DNA from: Blattamonas nauphoetae
Taxonomy: Eukaryota; Preaxostyla; Oxymonadida
Reading direction: 5' to 3'
Assembly: GCA_033064195.1 (NCBI GenBank)
Contig: JARBJD010000106.1
Span: forward strand, 124,001 to 188,000
Length of the DNA: 64,000 nt
Made by a program: the position numbers and the translations under genes. This document shows positions 1-10,181 of the stretch, piece after piece. The notes beneath the pieces are model-generated. The model saw only the letters and a list, made by a program, of their open reading frames with translations, ran no database searches and was not told where the DNA came from. Each line of letters opens with the position of its first letter. Position 1 is the stretch's first letter.

Positions 1-349
1 TCACATCGAAGAGAGAAAATATCACTTGCACTATTTCTTTGTATTCATTGATCCACGACATGAGGTGGGGATTGCGAGCGATCTGGGCGAGAGACGGACC
101 GATTGGAATCAAAACTGCACGGAGAACGACATCTCGGATGGATTGAACGCTGATAGCTGCGATGGATGGGAGGGACGTCAAAGTGAAGAGAGAGGAGAGC
201 CAGACGCCTGCTTGTGAAAATCTAACGATGTCAGTCAGGATACGTTTATCCTCAACTGCAGACAGATTGAGCAAGTGAAGAGTGGAGAGAATGTTGGGAA
301 AGAGGTTAATCAGATGAGGAACACTTCGTGGACGCCTTTGAGGAACACG
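1..349 (-). CDS. Helical-repeat (ARM-like) protein, partial
   Basis: The minus strand has an open frame running off the left edge of the window. It is leucine-rich and amphipathic, with stretches such as HLINLFPNILSTLHLLNLSA and PSLAQIARNPHLMSWINEY, like the ARM-type orphan proteins elsewhere in this window (20057-21091). An in-frame TGA at 353-355 closes the upstream side and there is no convincing ATG just inside it, so the true 5' end is probably an exon boundary. It lies head-to-head with the plus-strand gene that starts at 403, leaving only about 50 bp between them. Function is unknown; assignment to ARM/HEAT-type folds is by composition and periodicity only. Confidence 0.45.
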
Positions 350-822
350 TTTTCAACCGCACTTGGTAACAATTTGTTGTGGTTGGATCGACACTTTCAA
401 GCATGAATCCAGAACATCAACAGGTGTGAAAATTTGTTGATCCATCACTATTCTGGTTTTCTACTTTTTTCATCTCTCGTGTTCTGACATCTCTTCAGGA
501 TATCGCAAAAACCTTCGACAAAGATGAAATGGTTTGAATCATGACGATTCTCATGTCTATCACACACTCACAACGACATTCACAGAGTGCCTTCCAGACA
601 CGCAATGACCGAGAGAACCAACTCCTCGCAAATCAACTCCAACAAATTCAACACGCTCTGATCGAGTCGAAGGATCGAACAATCGCCGAACAGAAACGAC
701 AGCTTGCGGATAAAGCCGAGCAAGAACGAGAATTGATCCTGTTGCGAGCCGACAAGGAAACCTTCCTTTCAACTTTGAGCTCAATGCAGCGAGAGAAAGA
801 CTGGCTGTGGCAGGAGAAGATG

Positions 823-831
823 GAATGCCAG
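823..831. repeat. Target-site duplication of MULE-1, left copy
   Basis: GAATGCCAG, repeated exactly at 6082-6090. It lies inside the third exon of the coiled-coil SPRY-like gene and spans three codons (Glu-Cys-Gln), so excision with loss of one copy restores the gene. Confidence 0.93.
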
Positions 832-1167
832 GGGTAGGTCTAGACTCAGATCTGAAAAAGTCTAGACGCAGATCTGCAGATCGGTCTAGACGCAGATCTG
901 AAAGTCTACACGCAGATCTGTTATTATTGTCTCTATTTTGGTTTATAATGTGTCTTTAATGAATGACAGAGACGTGGAATAGAGAGAAAAGGAGAATCGA
1001 GCAATTTCAAAGATTGAAAATGATAGATTAAGGTAAAGGGTCGCGAACTAACTTCGTTCACAAAGTGGGATGTCGAAGTGAGAAAAGAGAGAGACTTGGT
1101 TTAGATGAAGTCAACGATTCGGAAGGTTGAGGAGGAGGGGGTTGTCACGAAGCGACTGGTTGCGGAG

Positions 1168-2187
1168 ACGATGCCAACGAGTCGGATGGCTGCGGAGACG
1201 ATGCCAACCAGTCGGATGGTTGCGGAGACGATGCCAACGAGTCGGATGGCTGCGGAGACGATGCCAACCAGTCGGATGGTTGCGGAGATGGTTCTCACGA
1301 AGCGACTGGTTGCGGAGATGGTTCTCACGAAGCGACTGGTTGCGGAGATGGTTCTCACGAAGCGACTGGTTGCGGAGATGGTTCTCACGAAGCGACTGGT
1401 TGCGGAGATGGTTCTCACGAAGCGACTGGTTGCGGAGATGGTTCTCACGAAGCGACTGGTTGCGGAGATGGTTCTCACGAAGCGACTGGTTGCGGAGATG
1501 GTTCTCACGAAGCGACTGGTTGCGGAGATGGTTCTCACGAAGCGACTGGTTGCGGAGATGGTTCTCACGAAGCGACTGGTTGCGGAGATGGTTCTCACGA
1601 AGCGACTGGTTGCGGAGATGGTTCTCACGAAGCGACTGGTTGCGGAGATGGTTCTCACGAAGCGACTGCTTGAGGAGATGGTTCTCACGAAGCGACTGGT
1701 TGCGGAGATGGTTCTCACGAAGCGACTGGTTGCGGAGATGGTTCTCACGAAGCGACTGGTTGCGGAGATGGTTCTCACGAAGCGACTGGTTGCGGAGATG
1801 GTTCTCACGAAGCGACTGCTTGAGGAGATGGTTCTCACGAAGCGACTGGTTGCGGAGATGGTTCTCACGAAGCGACTGCTTGAGGAGATGGTTCTCACGA
1901 AGCGACTGGTTGCGGAGATGGTTCTCACGAAGCGACTGGTTGCGGAGATGGTTCTCACGAAGCGACTGCTTGAAGAGATGGTTCTCACGAAGCGACTGCT
2001 TGAGGAGATGGTTCTCACGAAGCGACTGGTTGCGGAGATGGTTCTCACGAAGCGACTGGTTGCGGAGATGGTTCTCACGAAGCGACTGGTTGCGGAGATG
2101 GTTCTCACGAAGCGACTGGTTGCGGAGATGGTTCTCACGACGCGACTGGTTGCGGAGATGGTTCTCACGAAGCGACTGGTTGCGGAG
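1168..2187. repeat. 30-bp tandem array, left arm of MULE-1
   Basis: Thirty-four head-to-tail 30-bp units. Four are of a diverged type starting ACGATGCCAACGAGTCGG (1168-1287) and thirty are of the main type starting ATGGTTCTCACGAAGCGACT (1288-2187). A few units carry the same substitutions (CTGCTTGAGGAG in place of CTGGTTGCGGAG), which suggests unequal crossing over or slippage. The period is a multiple of three and the unit lacks stops in several frames, so long artefactual ORFs appear on both strands; I do not call them genes. Confidence 0.95.
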
Positions 2188-2375
2188 ACGATGTCAACAA
2201 ATCGAATGGTTGATAAGATGGTTGTGGCGAGTCGGATGATTGAGGAGATGGTTGTCGCGAGTCGGCTGGTTGAGGAGACGATGTCAATGTGTCACATGAA
2301 TATCCGGAGTGGAATCTGAGTCACACTTCACTCCAAATGTACAATTATTATTGGTGAGCTGTTGCAACTGTCTCG

Positions 2376-4207
2376 ATGTCATTCATTGAAGATAGTCTCT
2401 CAGACGATGAAGACAGTGATTTCGTTCCTCCTCCTGATGAAACTTTTGCCAGTCGTGCCAGTGCAATCGAAGACACCAAAGCCTTCGCTCTTCGAAATGG
2501 CTACATCCTGTCGATAGCTGGAGGAAAAGTGGATTCAAAGGCAATTCTGAAATGTAAACACAGTAAGTCATACCATAGTACCGATGGCACAGATTCCATA
2601 CAGAAGAGGAAGCGATTCTCAATCGCTGGTTCGTGTCCATTCGGTGTCTACATTCGGAAGATAGGTGACAAAGAATGGAGGCGAACCTGGAACCATCGCG
2701 AACACGACCACAAGCACGTAGAACAGATGGGCGTTTACCATGAGGCTCGGGGTCTCACGGATGAGGAACGGAAATCAGCAATAGCACAGTTTGCGGCGGG
2801 AACAAGACGGAAGAACATCCTCGTTGGCATCAATTCTACAAGAGAAGTGCCAGTGATTGGCAAAGATCTTACAAACCTTCTGAGAGAAGAGCAAAGAAGG
2901 CCATGCAAGGCAGGACCGCGATGGAGATGCTTGAAGCTGAGCTAAGTGAAGAAAAGTGGATTTTTAGAAAAATGCAAGATCAAGAAGGACACCTTCGAGC
3001 TTTGTTCTTTGCAGACCCCAGGTCTGTTCAGATGTTTCGCTTGTTTCCATCTGTTGTCTACCTGGATTCAACTTATAAAACGAACAGGTACGGAATGCCC
3101 TCCTCCATTTTGCAGGGCGCACATCCTGCGGCGACACTTTTTCTATCGGTTTTGGATTGATGAGGGAGAAGCAGAAAATGATATCTCCGAAATACTGCAC
3201 ACCTTTAACGATCTAGTAGGATTCAAAATGTTGAAGTCATACTTTCCGATAGATCACTCGCCCAGTTGAATGCTCTACATAGTACTCTGCCTGCCGTTCC
3301 AGTCATTCTCTGCCGTTTCCACATTCTCACAGCTGTCAAAGCATACTTTCTTCCTCTCCTCATCAATCCGAAAACAAAGCTGCTTGACAACAAATTGCTT
3401 GAGGATTTTATGGGAGATTTCCAATCAATGATCTCAGAAAGCACGAAATCAAATTTCATCCTTGCCTTTGAGTCCCTAAAACAAAAATACTCAAAAATCC
3501 CAAAGGGAATGTCATACCTTTCGAATACTTGGCTGCCATTTGCAGACAAGTTCTGTTCATACTCAATTGACCGCCATCCCCATCTTGGAGAACTCACCAC
3601 ATCTCCTCTAGAAGGTCTCCATCGAGTCCTTAAGGACTATATCGTTACTCCTTCCCAACACCTTTTTACGACTGTTGACAGAATCGCTTCATATACAACG
3701 GCCCAACTCGCAGTTTTACAAAGAAATTTGGAGCGCGAAAAAATTATGCAACCAGCATATCTCCGAGACCAACATCTCCTCCATTCTGTTATTGGCGTCG
3801 TGTCCGTTGATTGTCTGAAGGCAATCAGTGATATCGCAGTAGATGGAAGGAACCATCCCACAAAAAGATGTGACTGCCTCATCCAAAGAACCCATCGCGT
3901 CCCTTGCCTGTGCAACATACGGAACAAAATTCAGCGAGGAATATCCATCCAACCATCTGAAATTGGCAAATGTTGGTGGTTGGCACCTGACACGCCTCAC
4001 CCAGACCAAACCTCATTATCCACTCCACAACAACTATTGGAGCCGAAGAGCCGTGCGCAAGTCACAAGGGAAAACAAATTGAAAGGAGGAGCAACAAAAG
4101 CTCGGGAACCAGCGGATATCAGAGTCATTCGACTCGCTCAACAGAAAAAAGCTGAAAAAAGAGCGATACTGAATGAGCAACAGAAGAAAGAAACCGAACA
4201 TAAGTAA
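2376..4207 (+). pseudogene. MULE transposase, frameshifted
   Basis: The N-terminal part (2376 on) has a FAR1/GCM-type zinc-binding look, with a Cys pair (LKCKHS, GSCPFGVY) followed by EHDHKH. Catalytic blocks typical of MULE transposases follow: first Asp in VVYLDSTYKTNRYGMP, second Asp in VILSDRSLAQLNAL with VILCRFH after it, and the Glu in TSPLEGLHRVLKDY. A SWIM-like Cys cluster (CDCLIQRTHRVPCLC) lies near the end. The frame changes near 2890, again near 3157, and back near 3226, so the protein cannot be made from a single frame. Introns at those points have no good splice signals. The element would therefore need a transposase from another copy. Confidence 0.85.
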
Positions 4208-4875
4208 AAAATGTCCCTGAATCATCCCATCAGATGCGAGATGATTCTCAACAGTTTAGATTCTTTCATTGAGAAGCTTTTAAACAATTTATAGACCCTC
4301 CATATTTCGACAGCGAGTCCAAGTGAAGAGTATTAACAACGAGATGCAATAATTAGGTTATCTGCATCTGATTGAAAAAGTTGGGAACGCTTTTTCAAAG
4401 AATGGGTACCAAATTGAAACTCCACATCTCAATCAGTATTTAAGATCGTCGATCTCTAATTTCCCAAGTATCACCTCTTCTCCATCACCACCTCAAATAT
4501 CTCAAAAGACTACCTTATCTATCACAACTCTCCTCTTCCGATGGAACGAAATGGATTCATCTATGTCCCTGTCAAGCCGAAAAACTTTGAACTCTATTTA
4601 AATCACTTCACCATGACGACATTTCGGATGGTGTCGAGGGGGGCGATTCTCAATCCCCATACGCATCAAGAACGTCATCCCAACAGCATCGACACCGTCT
4701 TCCCCAACAACCAGATGATGACACTGAAAAGACACCCTCAACACAAATGGGAATGTCTGGGAGTCCTCGACCACGCCACTTGCACTATTGGCAGCATCCT
4801 TCGATGAGGGACCAGAATTGCATCCCGGACGAATTCAATCCCATCATCGCGGAATCTCTCAACCATCAATACCCT

Positions 4876-5745
4876 CCTCGTCAGCAGTCGCTTCGTGAGA
4901 ACCATCTCCGCAACCAGTCGCTTCGTGAGAACCATCTCTTCAAGCAGTCGCTTCGTGAGAACCATCTCCGCAACCAGTCGCTTCGTGAGAACCATCTCTT
5001 CAAGCAGTCGCTTCGTGAGAACCATCTCCGCAACCAGTCGCTTCGTGAGAACCATCTCCGCAACCAGTCGCTTCGTGAGAACCATCTCTTCAAGCAGTCG
5101 CTTCGTGAGAACCATCTCCGCAACCAGTCGCTTCGTGAGAACCATCTCCGCAACCAGTCGCTTCGTGAGAACCATCTCCGCAACCAGTCGCTTCGTGAGA
5201 ACCATCTCCGCAACCAGTCGCGTCGTGAGAACCATCTCCGCAACCAGTCGCTTCGTGAGAACCATCTCCGCAACCAGTCGCTTCGTGAGAACCATCTCCG
5301 CAACCAGTCGCTTCGTGAGAACCATCTCCGCAACCAGTCGCTTCGTGAGAACCATCTCCGCAACCAGTCGCTTCGTGAGAACCATCTCCGCAACCAGTCG
5401 CTTCGTGAGAACCATCTCCGCAACCAGTCGCTTCGTGAGAACCATCTCCGCAACCAGTCGCTTCGTGAGAACCATCTCCGCAACCAGTCGCTTCGTGAGA
5501 ACCATCTCCGCAACCAGTCGCTTCGTGAGAACCATCTCCTCAAGCAGTCGCTTCGTGAGAACCATCTCCGCAACCAGTCGCTTCGTGAGAACCATCTCCG
5601 CAACCAGTCGCTTCGTGAGAACCATCTCCGCAACCAGTCGCTTCGTGAGAACCATCTCCGCAACCAGTCGCTTCGTGAGAACCATCTCCGCAACCATCCG
5701 ACTGGTTGGCATCGTCTCCGCAGCCATCCGACTCGTTGGCATCGT
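4876..5745. repeat. 30-bp tandem array, right arm of MULE-1
   Basis: Inverted counterpart of the left array: twenty-seven main-type units (4876-5685) and two of the diverged type (5686-5745), ending in the unique terminal sequence that mirrors 832-1167. Unit variants occur here too but in a different order from the left arm. Confidence 0.95.
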
Positions 5746-6081
5746 CTCCGCAACCAGTCGCTTCGTGACAACCCCCTCCTCCTCAACCTTCCGAATCGTT
5801 GACTTCATCTAAACCAAGTCTCTCTCTTTTCTCACTTCGACATCCCACTTTGTGAACGAAGTTAGTTCGCGACCCTTTACCTTAATCTATCATTTTCAAT
5901 CTTTGAAATTGCTCGATTCTCCTTTTCTCTCTATTCCACGTCTCTGTCATTCATTAAAGACACATTATAAACCAAAATAGAGACAATAATAACAGATCTG
6001 CGTGTAGACTTTCAGATCTGCGTCTAGACCGATCTGCAGATCTGCGTCTAGACTTTTTCAGATCTGAGTCTAGACCTACCC

Positions 6082-6090
6082 GAATGCCAG
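6082..6090. repeat. Target-site duplication of MULE-1, right copy
   Basis: GAATGCCAG, identical to 823-831, followed by the continuation of the interrupted exon (TCTGAATTGAAGAAGAAAG). Confidence 0.93.
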
Positions 6091-6745
6091 TCTGAATTGA
6101 AGAAGAAAGACCAGCTGATCGAGGATATGAAACAGATCATCGAACAGAAGACTGCTGAAGAGGCAAGAAACCGACAGTTCTTCATCACATCAGAGATCAT
6201 CATCGCATTCAGTTCATCCCACTTCAGGGTGAGTGGATCAACTGTTACTCGAATCGATTCTGAAGGTTGGGCTGGTTGCTTCACGAAAACTGTCTCGAAA
6301 GGCATCCATCGACTGTCCATCAAAACTGAAGCGTTATATGCCAGTTTGTCAGTTCACCATTCATCATCTTTTTCTTTTAGTGATTGGTGTGTGTGCGACA
6401 GCAGAACACCCAGGTTACTTGATGAAGGGAACATACACTTCTCCAAAAGCAGCGATGATGTTCAACTGTGATGGAAATCTATATTCTGTGAGCAAACGTC
6501 CTTTTAAGAACAATCCTGTCAAGAAGTGGGAGGAGTGGTCGGCGGAGGCTGATTTGGAGAAGAGGACACTCCACTTCTTTATCAATGGTGAACAACAGCC
6601 ACACCACTTCATCAACATTCCTGTCCCTCTTGTCTTCGCGATCGATGCTCACTACAAAGATATTTCGATCGAAATCACGTTTTGGGGAGAGGAAACACGA
6701 TCACATGTGACATTTGAAGGAACTGGACACAATTTGGGAGGATAG

Positions 6746-7089
6746 TCCCATTTCTTCAATCAGTTTTATTCGCCTAATCATTCCCATAATCACTAGCATC
6801 ATTGTTCCGACTATAGTTGTCGAAAAATTGGGTTGAATATCACTCCAAATGCTATCTCGCTGATGTGAGACTCTAAAATCCCCAAATCTATCGAAAATGA
6901 AGAAACCCAACATAACACAGACGAGAAGAGCGGAGGACACACCGAAGGAAAACAGAAGAAATCGAAAAAAGAAAGATGATTGAGTGAAAAGAGTGACGAA
7001 ATCATATTTTGAGAAATAAAGAAAGATATTGTGGTTGGTGAATCCAATCCACACAATCCGACACGAGACAAGTGTTTAGAGTCAGGAAG
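6746..7089. other. Intergenic, no gene seen
   Basis: AT-rich spacer between the SPRY-like gene and the next SPRY-like fragment. I see no conserved domain, repeat or transposon end in it. Confidence 0.4.
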
Positions 7090-7369
7090 ACTTCACTTGA
7101 TCCGAATGAAGAAGATTGTGTTCGAATTATCGTTGATCTTGACTCAACACCTCGAACAGTGCAATTCTTTGTGAATGGCGAGGCTGGAAGGAGATACGTG
7201 TCAGGAATCCCTTCATCAGTGCGAATTGGAGTCTGACTCACTCTTCATTCATTTCTCTCTTTTTCAGTGTATTGCATTTCAAGAAGGATCAACCATCCGA
7301 ATTGACAACATTTCTCGCCTCTCCCGACACACACCAATCTTGGAGGGAATGGAAGAAGTGAAATGGTAA
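7090..7369 (+). pseudogene. SPRY-like family, 3'-terminal fragment
   Basis: Only the last part of the family is present: end of exon 2 (EDCVRIIVDLDSTPRTVQFF and following, to the conserved SSVRIG), a 37-nt intron at 7231-7267, and the 102-nt last exon 7268-7369 ending EGMEEVKW and TAA. The 102-nt exon length matches every other copy in the window. The first exon and most of the second are absent upstream, so this is a 5'-truncated relic unless the gene was rearranged. Confidence 0.75.
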
Positions 7370-7689
7370 TCATGATCCTCTTCCCCATCATGGTTGGATG
7401 CCTTCTGAAGACGTCAAGATCAACAACAGCATCCGATGCGACTCTTTGCTCCGACTCTCTCCAAACTTGTCCTGTCAGTCTCATCATTCGTCTTTTCAGA
7501 GATTATTTTGTGATTGGTAGTGTTTTGAACGAAAGTTTTCAGAAAGAGTGAATCAGAAACAAAATGGGTTCTTTGATCAAGATGTTTCTCTTTCACAATC
7601 CCAACAATCGACCAGCCATTGAACATGATGGGGACGAAATGAACAGAGACATTTGAGGGGAACAAGGGAGTGATCCAATCGTAATTTGA

Positions 7690-7856
7690 CCTGCCATCGA
7701 TGAGAAACGAGACGACTTGATTGTGACTGTCGTTGGAGTGACCTCATCGGCTCTGGTGGATCTTGAAATGGAGCAGCGATGGGCATTTGATCTGAACGAT
7801 TGTGTGTTGAAACTGAATACACTCACCCTGTCGTCACTCTCGATGCGATTTTAGTG
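7690..7856 (+). pseudogene. Beta-helix protein gene, upstream fragment
   Basis: The open frame after TGA at 7687 encodes a Val/Leu/Ser-rich stretch (DLIVTVVGVTSSALVDLEME, then VLKLNTLTLSSLSMRF) with the strand-turn periodicity of the right-handed beta-helix proteins seen at 8326-9491 and 25670-30578. It stops where the sequence at ~7858 begins, and homologous coding seems to resume at ~8326. I read it as the 5' remnant of the same gene, split by the insert at 7858-8322. Confidence 0.45.
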
Positions 7857-7857
7857 G

Positions 7858-8322
7858 TCGGACAAACCCGTTAGAGCCGATAAACCCGTTATCCATTCCA
7901 CATGCGCATGGCAGTCCCCCCTCTTCACGAAAATTATCCTATCACTTCCCGTTCATTACTCTTTTCATTATTTTTAAAACAGGAGGTACTGTTGAAAGAA
8001 TGATTGTGAAATGGAATGAGAAAAGTGGAAGTCGAAATGTGCTCGAAACTTGGCCAGTGTCTTCCCTGGCGTCCAAGGGATGGTACATTGAGATGCGACC
8101 TCTTTGTACTCAGCATCACATCCAGGGTGTGGTGGCTGGTCATTCATCGATTTGAAAAGACCCATAGACCTCGATCAAACTTCTCAACAGGAGACAAATC
8201 ATTTCAGAATTCAACTAATAACTTTCTTTCAAACACAACATATCAGTTGTCAGAATAAAAAGATCAATGTGAAGTGGGGAATGTTGGTAACGGGTTTATC
8301 CGACTTAACGGGTTTATCCGGG
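7858..8322. mobile_element. Small inverted-repeat insertion
   Basis: The ends are inverted: CGGACAAACCCGTTAGAG at the left, and the right end reads on the other strand CGGATAAACCCGTTAAG. Each end has a second copy of GATAAACCCGTTA about 20 bp inside. The interior holds no recognisable gene. No clean target duplication is visible; flanks TTTTAGTGG and CTATTTGTGA are only vaguely similar. It separates two pieces of a beta-helix coding region, so it is probably an old non-autonomous element. Confidence 0.55.
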
Positions 8323-8325
8323 TAC

Positions 8326-9491
8326 TATTTGTGACATTCCGTGCTTCGTTGATTTCGACGATTAGAGGCATCGAAAATCCGCACCTCTCCATCTCGTTGT
8401 CATCGTGCATGTTTGCAAATGCCACACTGGTCTCCCCGACTCCGATTATTGGCGGAACTGACGTCGAAACAATCACCGTCTCGAACTGCTTGTTTCTGAA
8501 CATCGCTGTCCTTGAACAATCTCCTCTGCCACTTGCACCAACCTCTGGAGCGCCGTTCCGAAGAGTGGAGATTTCTGGAACGATCTTGGACGAAGTGGCT
8601 GGCCCGTTGTGTGGAACGATTGTGTTCGGACTGCAAGCCGACATTCTGAAGCTGGAACTGGTGACGATGACAAATTGTTCGAATGCAGTTCATTTCTTGG
8701 AGAATGCTGTGTTTGCGGAAAGGAGCGAAGTGTGGGTGAACTTGTGCTCGATTGAGGGGTCGAGAACGAATCCGTTCCAACCAAACGGCTCGTTCCTCTT
8801 TCTGTGCAACCCACACACGACCATCACACTGAACTCGTCCTCCTTTGCTCACTGCACTGCCTCTGAAGACGGCGGCTGCGTCTGGACATCGTCGCGTGCT
8901 CAGATTGAGATTGAGAACAGCTCTGCCACAAACTGCTCGGCGGGAGGGAGGGGAGGATGGGTCTGTTCGACGGGAGCCCACACAACGTTCGCAGGCAGGA
9001 CCAGCTCGAGCTTGTGCTGCTCGGCGGGTGGACAAGGCGGATGGCTGTTTGTGGCTGGGCTGGCGTCGTTTTCGGCGATTTGGGTGACATTGGCGAACTG
9101 CTCTTCGGGCGAGAGAGGAGGCGGGATGGCACTGGTTGTGGAGAACGACGCGGTTCTCTCGTTCTCTCACGTGGACTTCAGAACGAACACGGCGTCGTCG
9201 ATGGTTGGAAACGATGTTGTCGTGACATCGCTTCCCAGCGCAGGCTGGCCGCTTCGAAAGAAGGACTTGAAAACGTGTTGGAGCACGTCGGCCACACCGA
9301 AAGTGTCTCTGCTTCCGGCCAACACGCACATCAACTGGGTCAATTCTCTTCGGCCTACCTCGCAATTCCGATTGTGGCATGTCTTTCTGATTCTCGGCTT
9401 TGTTGGGCTGGGCATCATCGGGATTATGATGGTCGCAATCGGCGACAGGAAGGAGAAAGAGAGAGGCGAAATCGAGGAATGCTCAGATTGA
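8326..9491 (+). pseudogene. Beta-helix membrane protein, 5'-truncated
   Basis: The long open frame shows a right-handed beta-helix (pectin-lyase-like) pattern: repeated Ser/Asn/Cys-rich turns such as LNSSSFAHCTASEDGGCVW, NSSATNCSAGGRGG and TLANCSSGERGGGM. One C-terminal membrane helix follows (LWHVFLILGFVGLGIIGIMM) with a short charged tail (GDRKEKERGEIEECSD). This matches extracellular beta-helix proteins anchored at the surface. The open frame starts at 8274, but those first codons come from the inserted element at 7858-8322. The related protein at 25670-30578 carries a cytoplasmic kinase-like domain, which is absent here. Probably a broken gene; a shortened secreted form cannot be excluded. 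Confidence 0.65.
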
Positions 9492-10181
9492 GGATGAGGG
9501 AGAGATGAGAACGGATGAAGAGATGACACGTGTATTGATTTAAGGGCTGGAGAGGAAGAAAGGAGCTGATCGACATGGAAGAGAAGCGCAGACGGGAAAG
9601 TGCGAGGTGAAGAGAGAAGTGGATGGAGTGGTGAAGACGGAGAATCAGCCATCCTCGCTGAAGGATGACTCCGAGCAGGCCAGCCCTTCTCCCACCGACC
9701 ATCCTCGCTCCTCGTCGTACCACCCTCCTCAGCCTCTCCCCGTGCCGACTTTGCTGATGGAGAAGGATGAACAGAATCACACACAACCATCGAATCAGAG
9801 TGTTCGGGATGAGAGCGGCTGTGCGAGCGAAGAGACCGACGAGCATCAAAGTGTTCCTCACACCCTCCATCAACCCTCCCCTCTCCAATGATCGGAGGCT
9901 CGCTTGTTCTTTCGCTTCTTTTTTGTTGTGGGATTTTTCGATGTGATGATTGACTCTTTCTATGTTTGGAGAGTCCTTTTCACCATTATTTGCTTCTCAT
10001 CCAGCACAGATTCCTGTTCTATTCGCTTTTCATCACAGTTTTTGAGATATCAAATCGAAAGTTTATGAAAGGTGAATGCAAATTACGCAGACAGCGAATC
10101 TGTTACAGTCTGACATGCAGCGCCGGAGTGAGTGAAGAGACAGAATGACCTGCCCACAAAACGACCGAAGGACAAGAGCGA
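9492..10181. other. No confident gene
   Basis: Short open frames exist (for example 9607-9891, Pro/Ser/Glu-rich), but they have no recognisable domain and no family match in the window. The first 100 bases after 9491 are rich in GAG/GAA codons and may be decayed cytoplasmic-tail coding sequence. Confidence 0.35.

Larger units (their letters stand above)
832..6081 (+). mobile_element. Mutator-like element MULE-1 with long repeat-built arms
   Basis: A complete DNA transposon bounded by the perfect 9-bp direct repeat GAATGCCAG at 823-831 and 6082-6090, the target-duplication size typical of Mutator-like elements. The termini are inverted repeats beginning GGGTAGGTCTAGACTCAG. Each end carries four spaced copies of a motif close to GTCTAGACGCAGATCTG (left copy 835-920), probably transposase-binding sites. 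The inverted arms extend inward through arrays of a 30-bp unit: left arm 832-2187 (1,356 bp), right arm 4876-6081 (1,206 bp). The difference is exactly five 30-bp units. The centre holds a transposase gene with frameshifts (2376-4207). The segment 4208-4875 contains a short unrecognised ORF and no clear gene. Confidence 0.93.
403..6745 (+). pseudogene. Coiled-coil SPRY-like protein gene split by a MULE
   Basis: Exons 403-423, 499-531 and 586-831 join in frame through introns of 75 and 54 nt. The third exon is then interrupted by a 5,250 bp transposon (832-6081). Removing it with one copy of the 9-bp duplication restores the frame into 6091-6343, a 37-nt intron (6344-6380), and the last exon 6381-6745, giving about 305 aa. 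Residues ~20-140 are charged and coiled-coil-like (EQKRQLADKAEQERE, KKKDQLIEDMKQIIEQK). The C-terminal half resembles a SPRY/B30.2 domain: MIGVCATAEHPGYLMKGTY, then RTLHFFINGEQQPHHF. SPRY domains are usually protein-binding modules; the partner is unknown. As it stands the gene stops at TAG about 5 nt past the insertion edge, so the allele should encode only the coiled-coil part. Confidence 0.8.

Noticed and set aside
1168-2187. Possible CRISPR array (regular 30-bp repeats)
   Set aside because: Repeats are directly adjacent with no unique spacers, sit in the arms of a eukaryotic transposon, and no cas gene is present.
1105-2319. 404-codon ORF across the 30-bp array, with similar ORFs in other frames and on the minus strand (also 4738-5808)
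   Set aside because: The unit is 30 bp and stop-free in several frames, so long ORFs follow from the repeat. They carry no domain and mirror each other in the inverted arms.
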